Assembly: GCF_002097715.1 (NCBI RefSeq)
Contig: NZ_CP020738.1
Coordinates: 2,604,001-2,668,000 of the forward strand
Reading direction: 5' to 3'
Length of the DNA stretch: 64,000 nt
From: Burkholderia ubonensis subsp. mesacidophila
GTDB lineage: Bacteria > Pseudomonadota > Gammaproteobacteria > Burkholderiales > Burkholderiaceae
Below the pieces are notes generated by a model. It had not been told where the DNA came from. It saw only the letters and a list, made by a program, of their open reading frames with translations, and searched no databases. Positions within the stretch are counted from its first letter, which is position 1. The number at the start of each line of letters is the position of its first letter. The translations under genes and the position numbers were made by a program. Of the stretch, positions 44,634 through 53,144 are shown piece after piece.

Positions 44634-45731
44634 ATGGATCCATTGGTCAGATCAAGCGGCCTTCGCGGCTATCCGGCACTGATGCGCGACATGGGCCACG
44701 ATCCCGTGCCGTTGCTGCGCCGCTACCACATTGCGGAGGCGTCGCTGGACCAGGACGATGCGTTGATATCGCTTCGCTCCGCCACGCATCTGCTGGAAGC
44801 CAGCGCCGCAGTGACGGGATGCGGCGATTTCGGTCTGCGCCTGTCGTCGCATCAGAGCATCGACGTGCTGGGGCCGTTGAGCATCGTGCTGCGCAACGCC
44901 CCCACGATCAGGGATGCCCTGAACGATTTGATTCGCTACCTGTTCGTGCATAGCCCGGGCATCGTCGTGTCGGTCGACGAGCGCAGCCCGGTCGTGAAGA
45001 ACACAGTCGCGATATCCATCCTCATTCGCCTGTCCGGCCCAATCGTCACGCGGCAAAACAGCGATCTTTGCCTCGCGGACGCACATAATTTCCTGCGGCT
45101 GTTTGCCGGAGACAAATACGATCTACGCGCCGTATCGATACCGCACGAACCCGTCATCAGCCGCGCGGTGTACGAGCGCTTCTTCGGGGCGAGACTGCTG
45201 GCGGAACCGGTCGGCGCAACGTTGTACATTGCGCGTGATACGTTTTCCGCCAACGTTCAAGGCGCGAACGCCGCGTTTCGTCAGATCGCGGAAGACTACA
45301 TTTTCCGGAATTTCGGTGCAGCCCAAGGGAGCGTGTCCGATCGCGTTCGCCAAGTGCTGCGGCAAACGCTTGGCGCGTCGAGCTGCGACAAATCCAGTGT
45401 CGCCGCGCTGCTGGCGTTGCATCCAAGAACGCTGCAGCGCCGTCTTTCGGACGAGGGCACGTGTTTCGAAACCATCAAGGACGAGGTTCGCCAGCAGCTC
45501 GCGGTGCATTACCTTCAGAACACCAGACTGACGATCGGCCAGATTTCGATGATGCTCGGCTATCCGGCTCAGTCCGCATTGTCGCGCGCCTGCCACCAAT
45601 GGTTTGCACTCACGCCTTCGGATATCCGCAGCGGCAATCAACGCGATTCGAGTGCATGCGATGGAGAGACTGAGGGTCAGGGATCTTCAAAGAGGACGTC
45701 GGAGCGTCCGGACAGCAGCATGGACGGATGA
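44634..45731 (+). CDS. AraC family regulator with arabinose-binding-like sensor, divergent from the monooxygenase
   Basis: A 365-residue regulator. The N-terminal domain (LRGYPALMRDMGHDPVPLLR, DFGLRLSSHQSIDVLGPL) is the Arabinose_bd type of OruR/MmsR-like regulators. The C-terminal helix-turn-helix contains LLALHPRTLQRRLSDEGTCF and IGQISMMLGYPAQSALSRAC. It ends in a charged, low-complexity tail of about 30 residues. The 100-bp divergent spacer to the monooxygenase gene suggests activation of that operon. Confidence 0.88.
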   Translation: MDPLVRSSGLRGYPALMRDMGHDPVPLLRRYHIAEASLDQDDALISLRSATHLLEASAAVTGCGDFGLRLSSHQSIDVLGPLSIVLRNAPTIRDALNDLIRYLFVHSPGIVVSVDERSPVVKNTVAISILIRLSGPIVTRQNSDLCLADAHNFLRLFAGDKYDLRAVSIPHEPVISRAVYERFFGARLLAEPVGATLYIARDTFSANVQGANAAFRQIAEDYIFRNFGAAQGSVSDRVRQVLRQTLGASSCDKSSVAALLALHPRTLQRRLSDEGTCFETIKDEVRQQLAVHYLQNTRLTIGQISMMLGYPAQSALSRACHQWFALTPSDIRSGNQRDSSACDGETEGQGSSKRTSERPDSSMDG

Positions 45732-45860
45732 CGCTTCTGGCCGGACCGGGGCGATCGCGACAGGCGACAACCGGCCGGGCAGCGCATATTTCGCCCGCCG
45801 TCGGGCCCTCCGGCCAGGATGCATCATGAGTCGAACCCGAAAACCGTGCGGATGTGGGGT

Positions 45861-46208
45861 CTAGCACGTGACATGCAGGATCGCATTGGTCTGGCCAGGG
45901 TGCTCCTTGAGTTTGGCGATGGCTTCCGCCGTCGGCAGGATGACCAGTTCGACTCCTCGACGCTTGGCCTCGTGCTTCACCTCGTCCATCACCGGCAACG
46001 CCCCGGTGCCCGTACCGATCACAAGCCGATGGCACTTCCAAGGTATATCCTCCGCCGCAGACAGCGGTGTATGCCCGAATGCGTCGCGAAACTGCCGGGA
46101 CGGCTTCTTCCTGCGTTTGCGAACCTGCCCGTGGTCAACGACCACGTCATGCTCGTAGGTCACGCCATCAATACGGATGAAACCAAACGAAAATGCTTCG
46201 AAGCGCAT
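45861..46208 (-). CDS. Mth938-like domain protein
   Basis: A 115-residue protein. FSFGFIRIDGVTYEHDVVVD and HRLVIGTGTGALPVMDEV followed by ELVILPTAEAIAKLKEHPG match the Mth938/NDUFAF3-like family (DUF498). Such proteins are small, single-domain and of unknown bacterial function. I chose ATG 46208 because ggagg precedes it by 5 bases; the longer frame to 46259 adds an unconserved stretch. It is isolated between two small gaps. Confidence 0.82.
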   Translation of the reverse strand: MRFEAFSFGFIRIDGVTYEHDVVVDHGQVRKRRKKPSRQFRDAFGHTPLSAAEDIPWKCHRLVIGTGTGALPVMDEVKHEAKRRGVELVILPTAEAIAKLKEHPGQTNAILHVTC

Positions 46209-46417
46209 ACCCGCCTCCGCCGGTGTCGTGCCGACAACGTCGACAATCCGAACGCGCAATGACGAGCGCCGTCAAGGCCGGTCGGGTCGGGGCACGAATT
46301 CGGGAATGACCCGTATCGACCGAATGCCGGCCGGCGCTGCTGGCCCCGTATCGGTCGTTCGGTCTCGAGCAGCGAACGGCAGATCTCAGGCCGGCATAAG
46401 TCTGCCGCCCTTATCCC

Positions 46418-46696
46418 TTATCGGCGCGCTGTCGGGTCTTTCAGTGGTCGCTTGCCGTCGATGATCGCTTTTGCTTCGTCGATGGCAGCATCCAACGCCC
46501 AGTTTTCGCGACGGTAGCCCTCTTCCTCAAGGCATTGAATCGGAATTTGCGTGGCGGGCTGAGCATCGGTGTCGTTCGGGACAAGCACGAAGCCGTGGAA
46601 CCCGAATATCTGCAAATCCGCACTGCCGACGCCTTGTTTCAGGAGCGTTTGAACTGAATATTCAAAGCCATTGTGCGTATTCTCAGCGCGGGCCAT
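46418..46696 (-). CDS. hypothetical protein (92 aa)
   Basis: A small soluble protein of unknown family, MARAENTHNGFEYSVQTLLK at the N-terminus. A segment with alternating hydrophobics (FGFHGFVLVPND) and a C-terminal helix (LDAAIDEAKAIIDGKRPLKD) are visible. The ATG has a good ribosome-binding site (ggagg, 5 bases), which supports expression. It is preceded by an unannotated 188-bp gap that contains the porin terminator. Confidence 0.7.
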   Translation of the reverse strand: MARAENTHNGFEYSVQTLLKQGVGSADLQIFGFHGFVLVPNDTDAQPATQIPIQCLEEEGYRRENWALDAAIDEAKAIIDGKRPLKDPTARR

Positions 46697-46808
46697 GATC
46701 GCCTCCAGTGTGGTCGTCTTTTGATCCTAGCACCAACGAATAGGGCGCGATGCAGCGTTGGCTGTACGCCAACGATCCCCCCGCATTCCCCGGTAGGCCT
46801 CGATGAAC

Positions 46809-46838
46809 AAAAAAATAGCGCGAACCTGGGTTCGCGCC
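46809..46838 (-). terminator. intrinsic terminator of the porin gene
   Basis: On the minus strand GGCGCGAACC and GGTTCGCGC pair around CA, followed by TATTTTTTTG. It lies about 45 bp after the porin stop codon. Confidence 0.85.
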
Positions 46839-46844
46839 AAAGAG

Positions 46845-46877
46845 AGACCTCGCTGAAGACTGGATGCCGCGTCGCTT
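46845..46877. repeat. 33-bp porin 3' flank segment shared with 38618-38650
   Basis: Lies between the porin stop codon and its terminator. It matches the copy at 38618-38650 with three differences. Confidence 0.6.
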
Positions 46878-46884
46878 GCCTCGC

Positions 46885-48027
46885 TCAGAACGAATGCCGC
46901 ATGCCGATCCGCACGTCGGCCTGGGTCTGCGTCGTCGACGGCGTGAAGCTGTAGCCGATCACCGCATCGACGCCTTGCGACGCGCGCAGGTAATCGCCGG
47001 AGATGTAGACGTCGGTGCGCTTCGACAGCATGTAATGGAGGCCAGCCGTACCCATGTTCCAGTGGTGGCCTTCGAAGCGCGTGTGCTGGTAGCCCGCGAT
47101 CAGGCTGAGCGCCGGGGTGAACTGGTACGAGCCGCCGCCTTCGTACGACTGCATGTGCGACGAGTTGCCGAAGCCCTTGATCGTCGTGTACGAGTAGTTC
47201 GCGTCCAGCGTCAGCTGGCCGATCGTGTAGCTCGTGCCGACGCCGAACGTGCCCTGGCTGTCGACGTTCATCGGCGTGTTCGCGAACAGGTCGGTGCGCG
47301 CGCCGGTCGCCGGATCGACGGTGACGGTCTGCTGGCCGAGGAACGTGTGCGTGCCGATCATCGCGTACGGGTCGAACGCGTAGATGCCGTGCGGATTGTT
47401 CAGGCGCGTGTACGCGGCGCCGATCGAAAAGTCACCCTTCGTGAAGCTCGCGCCCGCGCTCCATGCGCTGTCGCGGTGGAGGCTGCCCGCGACGTTGCCG
47501 AACGAGTACATCGCGCCGAACTTGAAGCCGCTGAGATCGTTCGACAGGAACTTCACCGAGTTCGGCAGGCGGTCGCCGTTGAAACGGTCGAAGTCGCCCT
47601 GGTGGATCGCATAGCCGCTGCCCCACGCGGAGATGTTGTAGATCGACACCAGCTCGTTGGTGATGTCGAGCTGGTTGCCGAACGACAGCGTGCCCCAGTC
47701 GTTCTGCAGTCCAACATAAGCCTGGCGGCCGAATTGCGCGCCGCCGAAGGTCGTCTGTCCGGTGCCGAGCCGGAAACCGCTCTCGAGCGCGAACACCGCC
47801 TTCAGGCCGCCGCCCAGATCCTCGGTGCCCTTGAGCCCGAACCGGTTGCCGTAGGCGACGCCGTCGTCGAACTTGAACACGTGCGCGCCGCCCGTGTTGT
47901 TCACCCACGTCACGCCCGCATCCAGGATCCCGTACAACGTCACGCTGCTCTGCGCATGGCTCACTGCCGGTGCGCAGGCCGCCGCGCATGCAAGCGCGGC
48001 TGCTGCGGCCATTTTCGTCTGCTTCAT
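46885..48027 (-). CDS. Gram-negative porin (Burkholderia Porin_4 type)
   Basis: A 380-residue outer membrane porin. The signal peptide MKQTKMAAAAALACAAACAP ends VSHAQS. The mature start SSVTLYGILDAGVTWVNN is the standard first strand of beta-proteobacterial porins, and GNRFGLKGTEDLGGGLKAVF and FGRQAYVGLQNDWGTLSFG follow. It ends DVRIGMRHSF with the C-terminal Phe needed for outer membrane assembly. It forms trimeric diffusion channels. A separate promoter is expected in the spacer to the choline-binding-protein gene. Confidence 0.93.
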   Translation of the reverse strand: MKQTKMAAAAALACAAACAPAVSHAQSSVTLYGILDAGVTWVNNTGGAHVFKFDDGVAYGNRFGLKGTEDLGGGLKAVFALESGFRLGTGQTTFGGAQFGRQAYVGLQNDWGTLSFGNQLDITNELVSIYNISAWGSGYAIHQGDFDRFNGDRLPNSVKFLSNDLSGFKFGAMYSFGNVAGSLHRDSAWSAGASFTKGDFSIGAAYTRLNNPHGIYAFDPYAMIGTHTFLGQQTVTVDPATGARTDLFANTPMNVDSQGTFGVGTSYTIGQLTLDANYSYTTIKGFGNSSHMQSYEGGGSYQFTPALSLIAGYQHTRFEGHHWNMGTAGLHYMLSKRTDVYISGDYLRASQGVDAVIGYSFTPSTTQTQADVRIGMRHSF

Positions 48028-48272
48028 TGTCGACCACCCTCCCTGACCATTCGATGGAAAGAACCCCAGACCTCGATCGCGGCGTCGAGCGCCGCCTGAT
48101 TTGCATTCGGTTCGTCTGATGGCTTCGCCGTTTCGTTTTCCGCAATAACGGGAGCCACGAGCAAAAAATACAAACCCATATTTCGCGTCACCCGTCTGAA
48201 GACGACATCAAATGGTCTGGTTACGACCGCCCGGGAAAACACGGAGGTCCGGCGGCCTCGTTGCGCGGCGCG

Positions 48273-49244
48273 TCAGCGGCCGTCCAGCGCCGCGCGCACG
48301 GCCGGCAGCCCGGGGGCGCCGGCGGCCGTCGTCACGCCGTCCAGCCAGAGCGCGACGAGCGACGGCTCGGCCTGCAATGCATGCCGGGCGGCGAGCGGGG
48401 CCGGCGTCTTGTGGTTCAGCATGTCGGCGATCATCCGGTTCTCGATGTCGACCGTGAACGTCATCTGCCGGAACAGGCGCGCAAGGTTCGCGCACTGGTC
48501 GGCGAACCCCGCGCGGGCGACCGTGTTGACCGTCGCGCCGCCGTAGTTCGGGCCGAAGTACGTGTCGCCGCCCGCGAGATAGGTCAGGTGGAATTTCGTG
48601 TTCATCAGGTGCGGCTCCCAGGCCAGGAACACGACCCAGCGCTGGTCGCGCACCGCGCGTTCGACCTGCGTCAGCATCCCCGTCTCGCTCGATTCGACGA
48701 GCGCCCAGCTCGCCGGGCCGAGTGCGTGGTCGGCCAGCATCCGCTTGATGTTCTGGTTGGCCGGCGCGCCGGGCTCGATCCCGTAGATCTTCCCGTCGAA
48801 GCGGTCCGCGTGGCGTTCGAGATCGGCGAACGTGCGCACGCCCGCGGCGGCGACGTAGTCGGGCACCGCGAGCGTGAACTTCGCGCCGCTCAGGTTCGCG
48901 TGCAGCACGTCGATCGCGCGCGCGTCGACGAACGGCTTCACGAGCGGCCCCTGCGCGGGCATCCAGTTGCCGAGGAACACGTCGACCTGCCCTTTCTTCA
49001 GCCCCTGATAGGTGATCGGCACCGACAGGTTCGCCACGTCCTGCCGGTAGCCGAGCGCCTTCAGCACGACGCCGGCCATTGCGTTCGTCGCGTCGATGTC
49101 GGTCCAGCCGGGCCCGGCCATCCGCACGTCGCGGCAGGCCTGCGGCTCGGCCGCGCGGGCCGCCGTGATGCAAAGGGCGGCGGCGCACGCCGCGCCGGCG
49201 ATCGTTCGTGCTGTGTTGCCATATCGTTTCATCTCGCGCTTCAT
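48273..49244 (-). CDS. choline/betaine ABC transporter substrate-binding protein (ChoX-like)
   Basis: A 323-residue OpuAC-type binding protein. The signal peptide ends ITAARAAEP at about residue 32. MAGPGWTDIDATNAMAG, VFLGNWMPAQGPLV, SSETGMLTQVERAVRD and WVVFLAWEPHLMN are typical of ChoX proteins and supply the aromatic ligand box. No permease or ATPase gene accompanies it. The linked choline sulfatase gene, 37 bp upstream on the same strand, points to choline or choline sulfate as the ligand. Confidence 0.9.
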   Translation of the reverse strand: MKREMKRYGNTARTIAGAACAAALCITAARAAEPQACRDVRMAGPGWTDIDATNAMAGVVLKALGYRQDVANLSVPITYQGLKKGQVDVFLGNWMPAQGPLVKPFVDARAIDVLHANLSGAKFTLAVPDYVAAAGVRTFADLERHADRFDGKIYGIEPGAPANQNIKRMLADHALGPASWALVESSETGMLTQVERAVRDQRWVVFLAWEPHLMNTKFHLTYLAGGDTYFGPNYGGATVNTVARAGFADQCANLARLFRQMTFTVDIENRMIADMLNHKTPAPLAARHALQAEPSLVALWLDGVTTAAGAPGLPAVRAALDGR

Positions 49245-49281
49245 CGTCCGCTCCGTCTTCAGTGATCGAAATGCGCGCCGC

Positions 49282-50817
49282 TCAGCGCGCGATGCGCGGA
49301 AAGCGCGCCATCGCCTCGAGCGTGTCGAGTTCGATGTGATTGCGCATGTAGCGCTGGCTCGCGTCGGCGAACGGCTGCCAGTCCCATGCGTGGATCCGGC
49401 CCTGCGTCGTTGCCGCGAAATGGAAGCGCCGCCGGCGCTGGCTCGCGAGCACCTGCCGGTGCAGCTCGGGCAGGTTCCAGCGCGCCGCCGCTTCCGCGCG
49501 GAACGCCGCGAGCACGTCCGCCGCGTGCAGCGTACCGGCGAGGTTGTGCAGCTCGCGCGGGTCGTCCTTCAGGTGGTAGAGCTGGTCGGGATCGGCCGGG
49601 CAATGCACGTATTTCCAGTCGCCGCGCCGGATCATCACAATCGGCGCGATCGCGCCTTCGGCCAGATACTCGCCAAGCGCGACGTCGTGCGCCGGCGCGC
49701 CGCGCAGGTGCGGCACGAGGCTCGCGCCGTCGACCGGGTCCGGCCAGCCTCCGCCCGGCGCACCGCCCACGAGCTCGACGAGCGTCGGCAGCAGGTCGAC
49801 GTGCGACACGGGTCCCGCGACGCGCGCCGCGTCGAAGCGGTGCGGCGCATGCACGATCAGCGGCACGCGGCAGCCACCCTCGAAGAACGTCATCTTGTAC
49901 CAGAGGCCGCGCTCGCCGAGCATGTCGCCGTGATCCGACGTGACGATCACGATCGTGTCGTCCGCGAAGCCGCATTGCTCGAGCGCCGCGAGCACGTTGC
50001 CGAACTGCGTGTCGACGTAGGACGTCGCGCCGTAGTACGCGTGGCGGGCGTTGCGGATCTGCGCGTCGGTAGGCGGCGTGCGGTCGTTTTCACAGACGGC
50101 GCGCAGCCGCCGCGAGTGCGGATCGCTGTCGGCCAGGCCGAGCCGCACGGCCGGCATGTCGATCTCGTCGTCGCGGTACAGGTCCCAGTAGTCGCGCGTG
50201 ATTGCGTACGGGTCGTGCGGATGCGTGAGCGACACGACCATGCAGAATGGCCGCGCATCCTGTCCGGCCGCCCGTTCGCGCGCGAGGTCGAACAGCTTCT
50301 GGCGCGCGGCGAACGCGACTTCGTCGTCGAAATCGAGCTGGTTGGTGCGCACGCACGGCCCCGCGTCCAGCACCGAGCTCATGTTGTGATACCAGCTCGG
50401 CCGCTCTTCCGGATGCGCCCAGTCGGGCACCCAGCCGAAATCGGCCGGATAGATGTCGGTCGTCAGCCGCTCCTCGAAGCCGTGCAACTGATCCGGGCCG
50501 CAGAAATGCATCTTGCCGGACAGCACGGTGCGGTAGCCGGCCGCGCGCAGGTAGTGCGCGAACGTCAGCGTTTGCGCCGGCAATTCGGCGGCGTTATCGT
50601 AGGCGCCGATCGCTGACGGCAACTTGCCCGTCAGCAGCGAGAAGCGCGACGGCGCGCACAGCGGGCTCGCGCAGTACGCGGCGTCGAACACGACGCCTTG
50701 CGCGGCGAGCCGGTCGAGCGTCGGCGTGCGCGCGACGCGGTTGCCGTAGGCCGGCAGCGCGAACGGCGTCAGCTGGTCGGCCATCAGGATCAGGAGGTTC
50801 GGTGTCGGGTGCGTCAT
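49282..50817 (-). CDS. betC: choline sulfatase
   Basis: A 511-residue type I sulfatase that releases choline from choline-O-sulfate. NLLILMADQLTPFALPAYGN gives the first metal ligands. The formylglycine site is SPLCAPSRFSLLTGKLPSAI (CxPSR). VIVTSDHGDMLGERGLWYKM and the C-terminal IELDTLEAMARFPR are typical of BetC. It is cytoplasmic, without a signal peptide. It is co-directional with the ChoX-like gene, and a LysR gene lies divergently upstream. Confidence 0.93.
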   Translation of the reverse strand: MTHPTPNLLILMADQLTPFALPAYGNRVARTPTLDRLAAQGVVFDAAYCASPLCAPSRFSLLTGKLPSAIGAYDNAAELPAQTLTFAHYLRAAGYRTVLSGKMHFCGPDQLHGFEERLTTDIYPADFGWVPDWAHPEERPSWYHNMSSVLDAGPCVRTNQLDFDDEVAFAARQKLFDLARERAAGQDARPFCMVVSLTHPHDPYAITRDYWDLYRDDEIDMPAVRLGLADSDPHSRRLRAVCENDRTPPTDAQIRNARHAYYGATSYVDTQFGNVLAALEQCGFADDTIVIVTSDHGDMLGERGLWYKMTFFEGGCRVPLIVHAPHRFDAARVAGPVSHVDLLPTLVELVGGAPGGGWPDPVDGASLVPHLRGAPAHDVALGEYLAEGAIAPIVMIRRGDWKYVHCPADPDQLYHLKDDPRELHNLAGTLHAADVLAAFRAEAAARWNLPELHRQVLASQRRRRFHFAATTQGRIHAWDWQPFADASQRYMRNHIELDTLEAMARFPRIAR

Positions 50818-51052
50818 CGTCGGTCGTGGAGAAAGTCGGTTCAGGTCGGATGCGTGCGCGACGCTCCGGCAACGATTCGCCTGTCATAACGGAACACGGC
50901 CGGCGCAAGCCGCGCGGCGCGCGGCCGCGACTCGCTAGAATGGCCGGAAGCCCTGCGTGCAGTGCCGCGCAGCGCGTCGCACGCGTGCACTATTGCGCGC
51001 CGAAACCCACCCGGGAAGGTATCCGGCCCTTATGGGGCCATTAGAGACGCTT

Positions 51053-51958
51053 ATGTCGAAACCCGATCCGTTGCCGTCGATGCAGGCGCTGCGCGCGTTC
51101 GAATCGGCCGCGCGCCTCGCGAGCTTCACTGCCGCCGCGCGCGAACTCGGCTCGACGCAGCCGGCCGTCAGCCAGCAGGTGTTCCAGCTCGAGGCCGAGC
51201 TCGGCGTGCCGCTGTTCGAGCGCAGCCCGCGCGGCGTCACGCTGACCGAAGACGGCCGATGCCTGTACGAAGCGGTCCGCGCGAGCCTCGATACGCTGCG
51301 CGCCGCGACCGCGACGCTGCGCGCGCGACGCGAGCACGGCACGCTGACGCTCGTCACCGACTTCGGCTTCGCGACCTACTGGCTGATGCCGCGCCTCGCG
51401 GGCCTGAAGCGCATGATGCCGGACGTCGACGTGCGGGTCGTCACGTCGCAGGATTTCGACGCGCAGCGCGATCACGCCGACATCGCGATCCTGTTCGGCG
51501 ACGGCCACTGGCCGTCGTGCACGGCCGCGCGACTGTTTCCGGAAACCGTCACGCCGGTCTGCTCGCCCGCGTTCCGTGCCGCGCATCCGCAGGTCGCGCA
51601 GCCCGCCGACCTGCTCGACTTGCCGCTCCTGCACGTGCAGCCGACCCGGCCCGAGCGCTGGCTGTCGTGGCGCGGCTGGTTCGACGCGCATGGCCTCGCC
51701 GCGCCGGCGGCCGCGCACGGCGTGACCTTCAACAGCTATGCGCTCGTGATCCACGCGGCGCTGCTCGGCGAAGGCGTCGCACTCGGCTGGACGCCGCTCG
51801 TCGACGAACTCGTCGCGTCGGGGCAGCTGGTGACGCTCGTCGATGCGCCCGTGGTCACGTCGCGCGGGTATTTCCTGGTGCGGCCGCCGTCGCGGCCGGA
51901 GCCCAGCGCGGCGCCGGTGTTCCGCCGCTGGCTGCTCGACGCGTGCGCGCTTGCGTGA
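51053..51958 (+). CDS. LysR family regulator of choline-sulfate utilisation
   Basis: A 301-residue LysR/GcvA-type regulator. The HTH region reads LRAFESAARLASFTAAAREL and STQPAVSQQVFQLE, and the C-terminal domain includes LVTDFGFATYWLMPRLAGLK. The divergent position next to betC suggests control of choline sulfatase and the binding protein. I start at ATG 51053; an in-frame ATG at 51032 is possible. A GGCCCT-TAT-GGGGCC near-palindrome at 51025-51039 lies in the leader. Confidence 0.9.
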   Translation: MSKPDPLPSMQALRAFESAARLASFTAAARELGSTQPAVSQQVFQLEAELGVPLFERSPRGVTLTEDGRCLYEAVRASLDTLRAATATLRARREHGTLTLVTDFGFATYWLMPRLAGLKRMMPDVDVRVVTSQDFDAQRDHADIAILFGDGHWPSCTAARLFPETVTPVCSPAFRAAHPQVAQPADLLDLPLLHVQPTRPERWLSWRGWFDAHGLAAPAAAHGVTFNSYALVIHAALLGEGVALGWTPLVDELVASGQLVTLVDAPVVTSRGYFLVRPPSRPEPSAAPVFRRWLLDACALA

Positions 51959-52116
51959 CACGGCGCGCGGCCCCGTGCTGACGCGCCGATACCAGCCACA
52001 CGGCGGGTCGGTTCTATCCGCTCGAAATCTGGCCTGATTTACTTGGGCATCGCGCCTGGCGGTGCGGCACGTCGTGCCCCGCGCCGCCAGGCGCTTATCG
52101 AGACCCGAGGAGCCCC

Positions 52117-52986
52117 ATGAGCGACGTCCAACGCCCCGAACAATTCATCCTGACGCTGTCGTGCCCGAGCGAGGCCGGCCAGGTTGCCGCCGTCGTCGGC
52201 TTTCTCGACCGCCACCGCTGCTACATCGATGCGCTGAACGTGTTCGACGACGATCTCAGCAGCCGATTCTTCGTGCGCTGCGTGTTCCATCCGACTGACG
52301 AAACGCTGCACATCGACGCGCTGCGCGAAGAGTTCGCGCCGATCGCGACCGGCTTCGACATGCAGTGGGCGATCCACGACGTCAACGCACGGCCGAAGGT
52401 GCTGATCATGGTGTCGAAGCTGGAGCACTGCCTTGCGGACCTGCTGTTCCGCTGGCGGATGGGCGAGCTGAAGATGGACATCGTCGGCATCGTGTCGAAC
52501 CATCCGGACTTCGAGCCGCTCGCCGCGCAGCACGGGCTGCCGTTCCGCCATTTCCCGATCACCGCCGACACGAAGGCGCAGCAGGAAGCGCAATGGCTCG
52601 ACGTGTTCGAGTCGAGCGGCGCGGAGCTCGTGATCCTCGCGCGCTACATGCAGGTGCTGTCGCAGGAAACGAGCGCGAAGCTCGCGAACCGCGCGATCAA
52701 CATCCATCACTCGTTCCTGCCCGGCTTCAAGGGCGCGAAACCGTATCACCAGGCGCATGCGCGCGGCGTGAAGCTGATCGGCGCGACCGCGCACTTCGTC
52801 ACCGACGATCTCGACGAAGGCCCGATCATCGAGCAGGTCGTCGAGCGCGTCGATCACGCGTACCGCCCGGAGCAGCTGCTCGCGGTCGGCCGCGACGTCG
52901 AATGCATCACGCTCGCGCGCGCGGTGAAGGCGTTCATCGAGCGGCGGGTGTTCCTGAACGGGGACCGGACGGTCGTGTTTCCGTAA
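52117..52986 (+). CDS. purU: formyltetrahydrofolate deformylase
   Basis: A 289-residue PurU protein that hydrolyses 10-formyl-THF to THF and formate. The N-terminal ACT domain (FILTLSCPSEAGQVAAVVGF) is followed by the formyltransferase-type domain with ILARYMQVLS, INIHHSFLPGFKGAKPYHQA (catalytic His) and GATAHFVTDDLDEGPIIEQ. Good ribosome-binding site (gagg). It is found beside the demethylation genes, where it can recycle one-carbon units. A terminator follows. Confidence 0.95.
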   Translation: MSDVQRPEQFILTLSCPSEAGQVAAVVGFLDRHRCYIDALNVFDDDLSSRFFVRCVFHPTDETLHIDALREEFAPIATGFDMQWAIHDVNARPKVLIMVSKLEHCLADLLFRWRMGELKMDIVGIVSNHPDFEPLAAQHGLPFRHFPITADTKAQQEAQWLDVFESSGAELVILARYMQVLSQETSAKLANRAINIHHSFLPGFKGAKPYHQAHARGVKLIGATAHFVTDDLDEGPIIEQVVERVDHAYRPEQLLAVGRDVECITLARAVKAFIERRVFLNGDRTVVFP

Positions 52987-53010
52987 GTCACGGCAACCGC
53001 ACGCAACAAC

Positions 53011-53050
53011 GACGAAGGCCGGACCGGTGCAAGCCGGTTCGGCCTTCGTC
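53011..53050 (+). terminator. hairpin terminator of purU
   Basis: GACGAAGGCC and GGCCTTCGTC form the outer stem, with CCGG pairs inside around TGCAAG. No T run follows, so efficiency on either strand is uncertain; it separates purU from the convergent permease gene. Confidence 0.7.
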
Positions 53051-53144
53051 ATGCAGCTTGATCTCGTGCAAAGCGACTCACGCGCCGGACCCGTGTGCGG
53101 TTTCCGTGTCCGGTGCGAGCATCGCTTCACTTGCTATGCGCCGC

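Noticed and set aside
46418..46884. Possible toxin-antitoxin pair with the Mth938-like gene
   Set aside because: Neither small protein shows toxin or antitoxin motifs, and the genes do not overlap.
48024..48242. 72-codon frame upstream of the porin gene
   Set aside because: Its C-terminal codons overlap the porin ribosome-binding region and it has no family resemblance or good start; more likely the porin leader.
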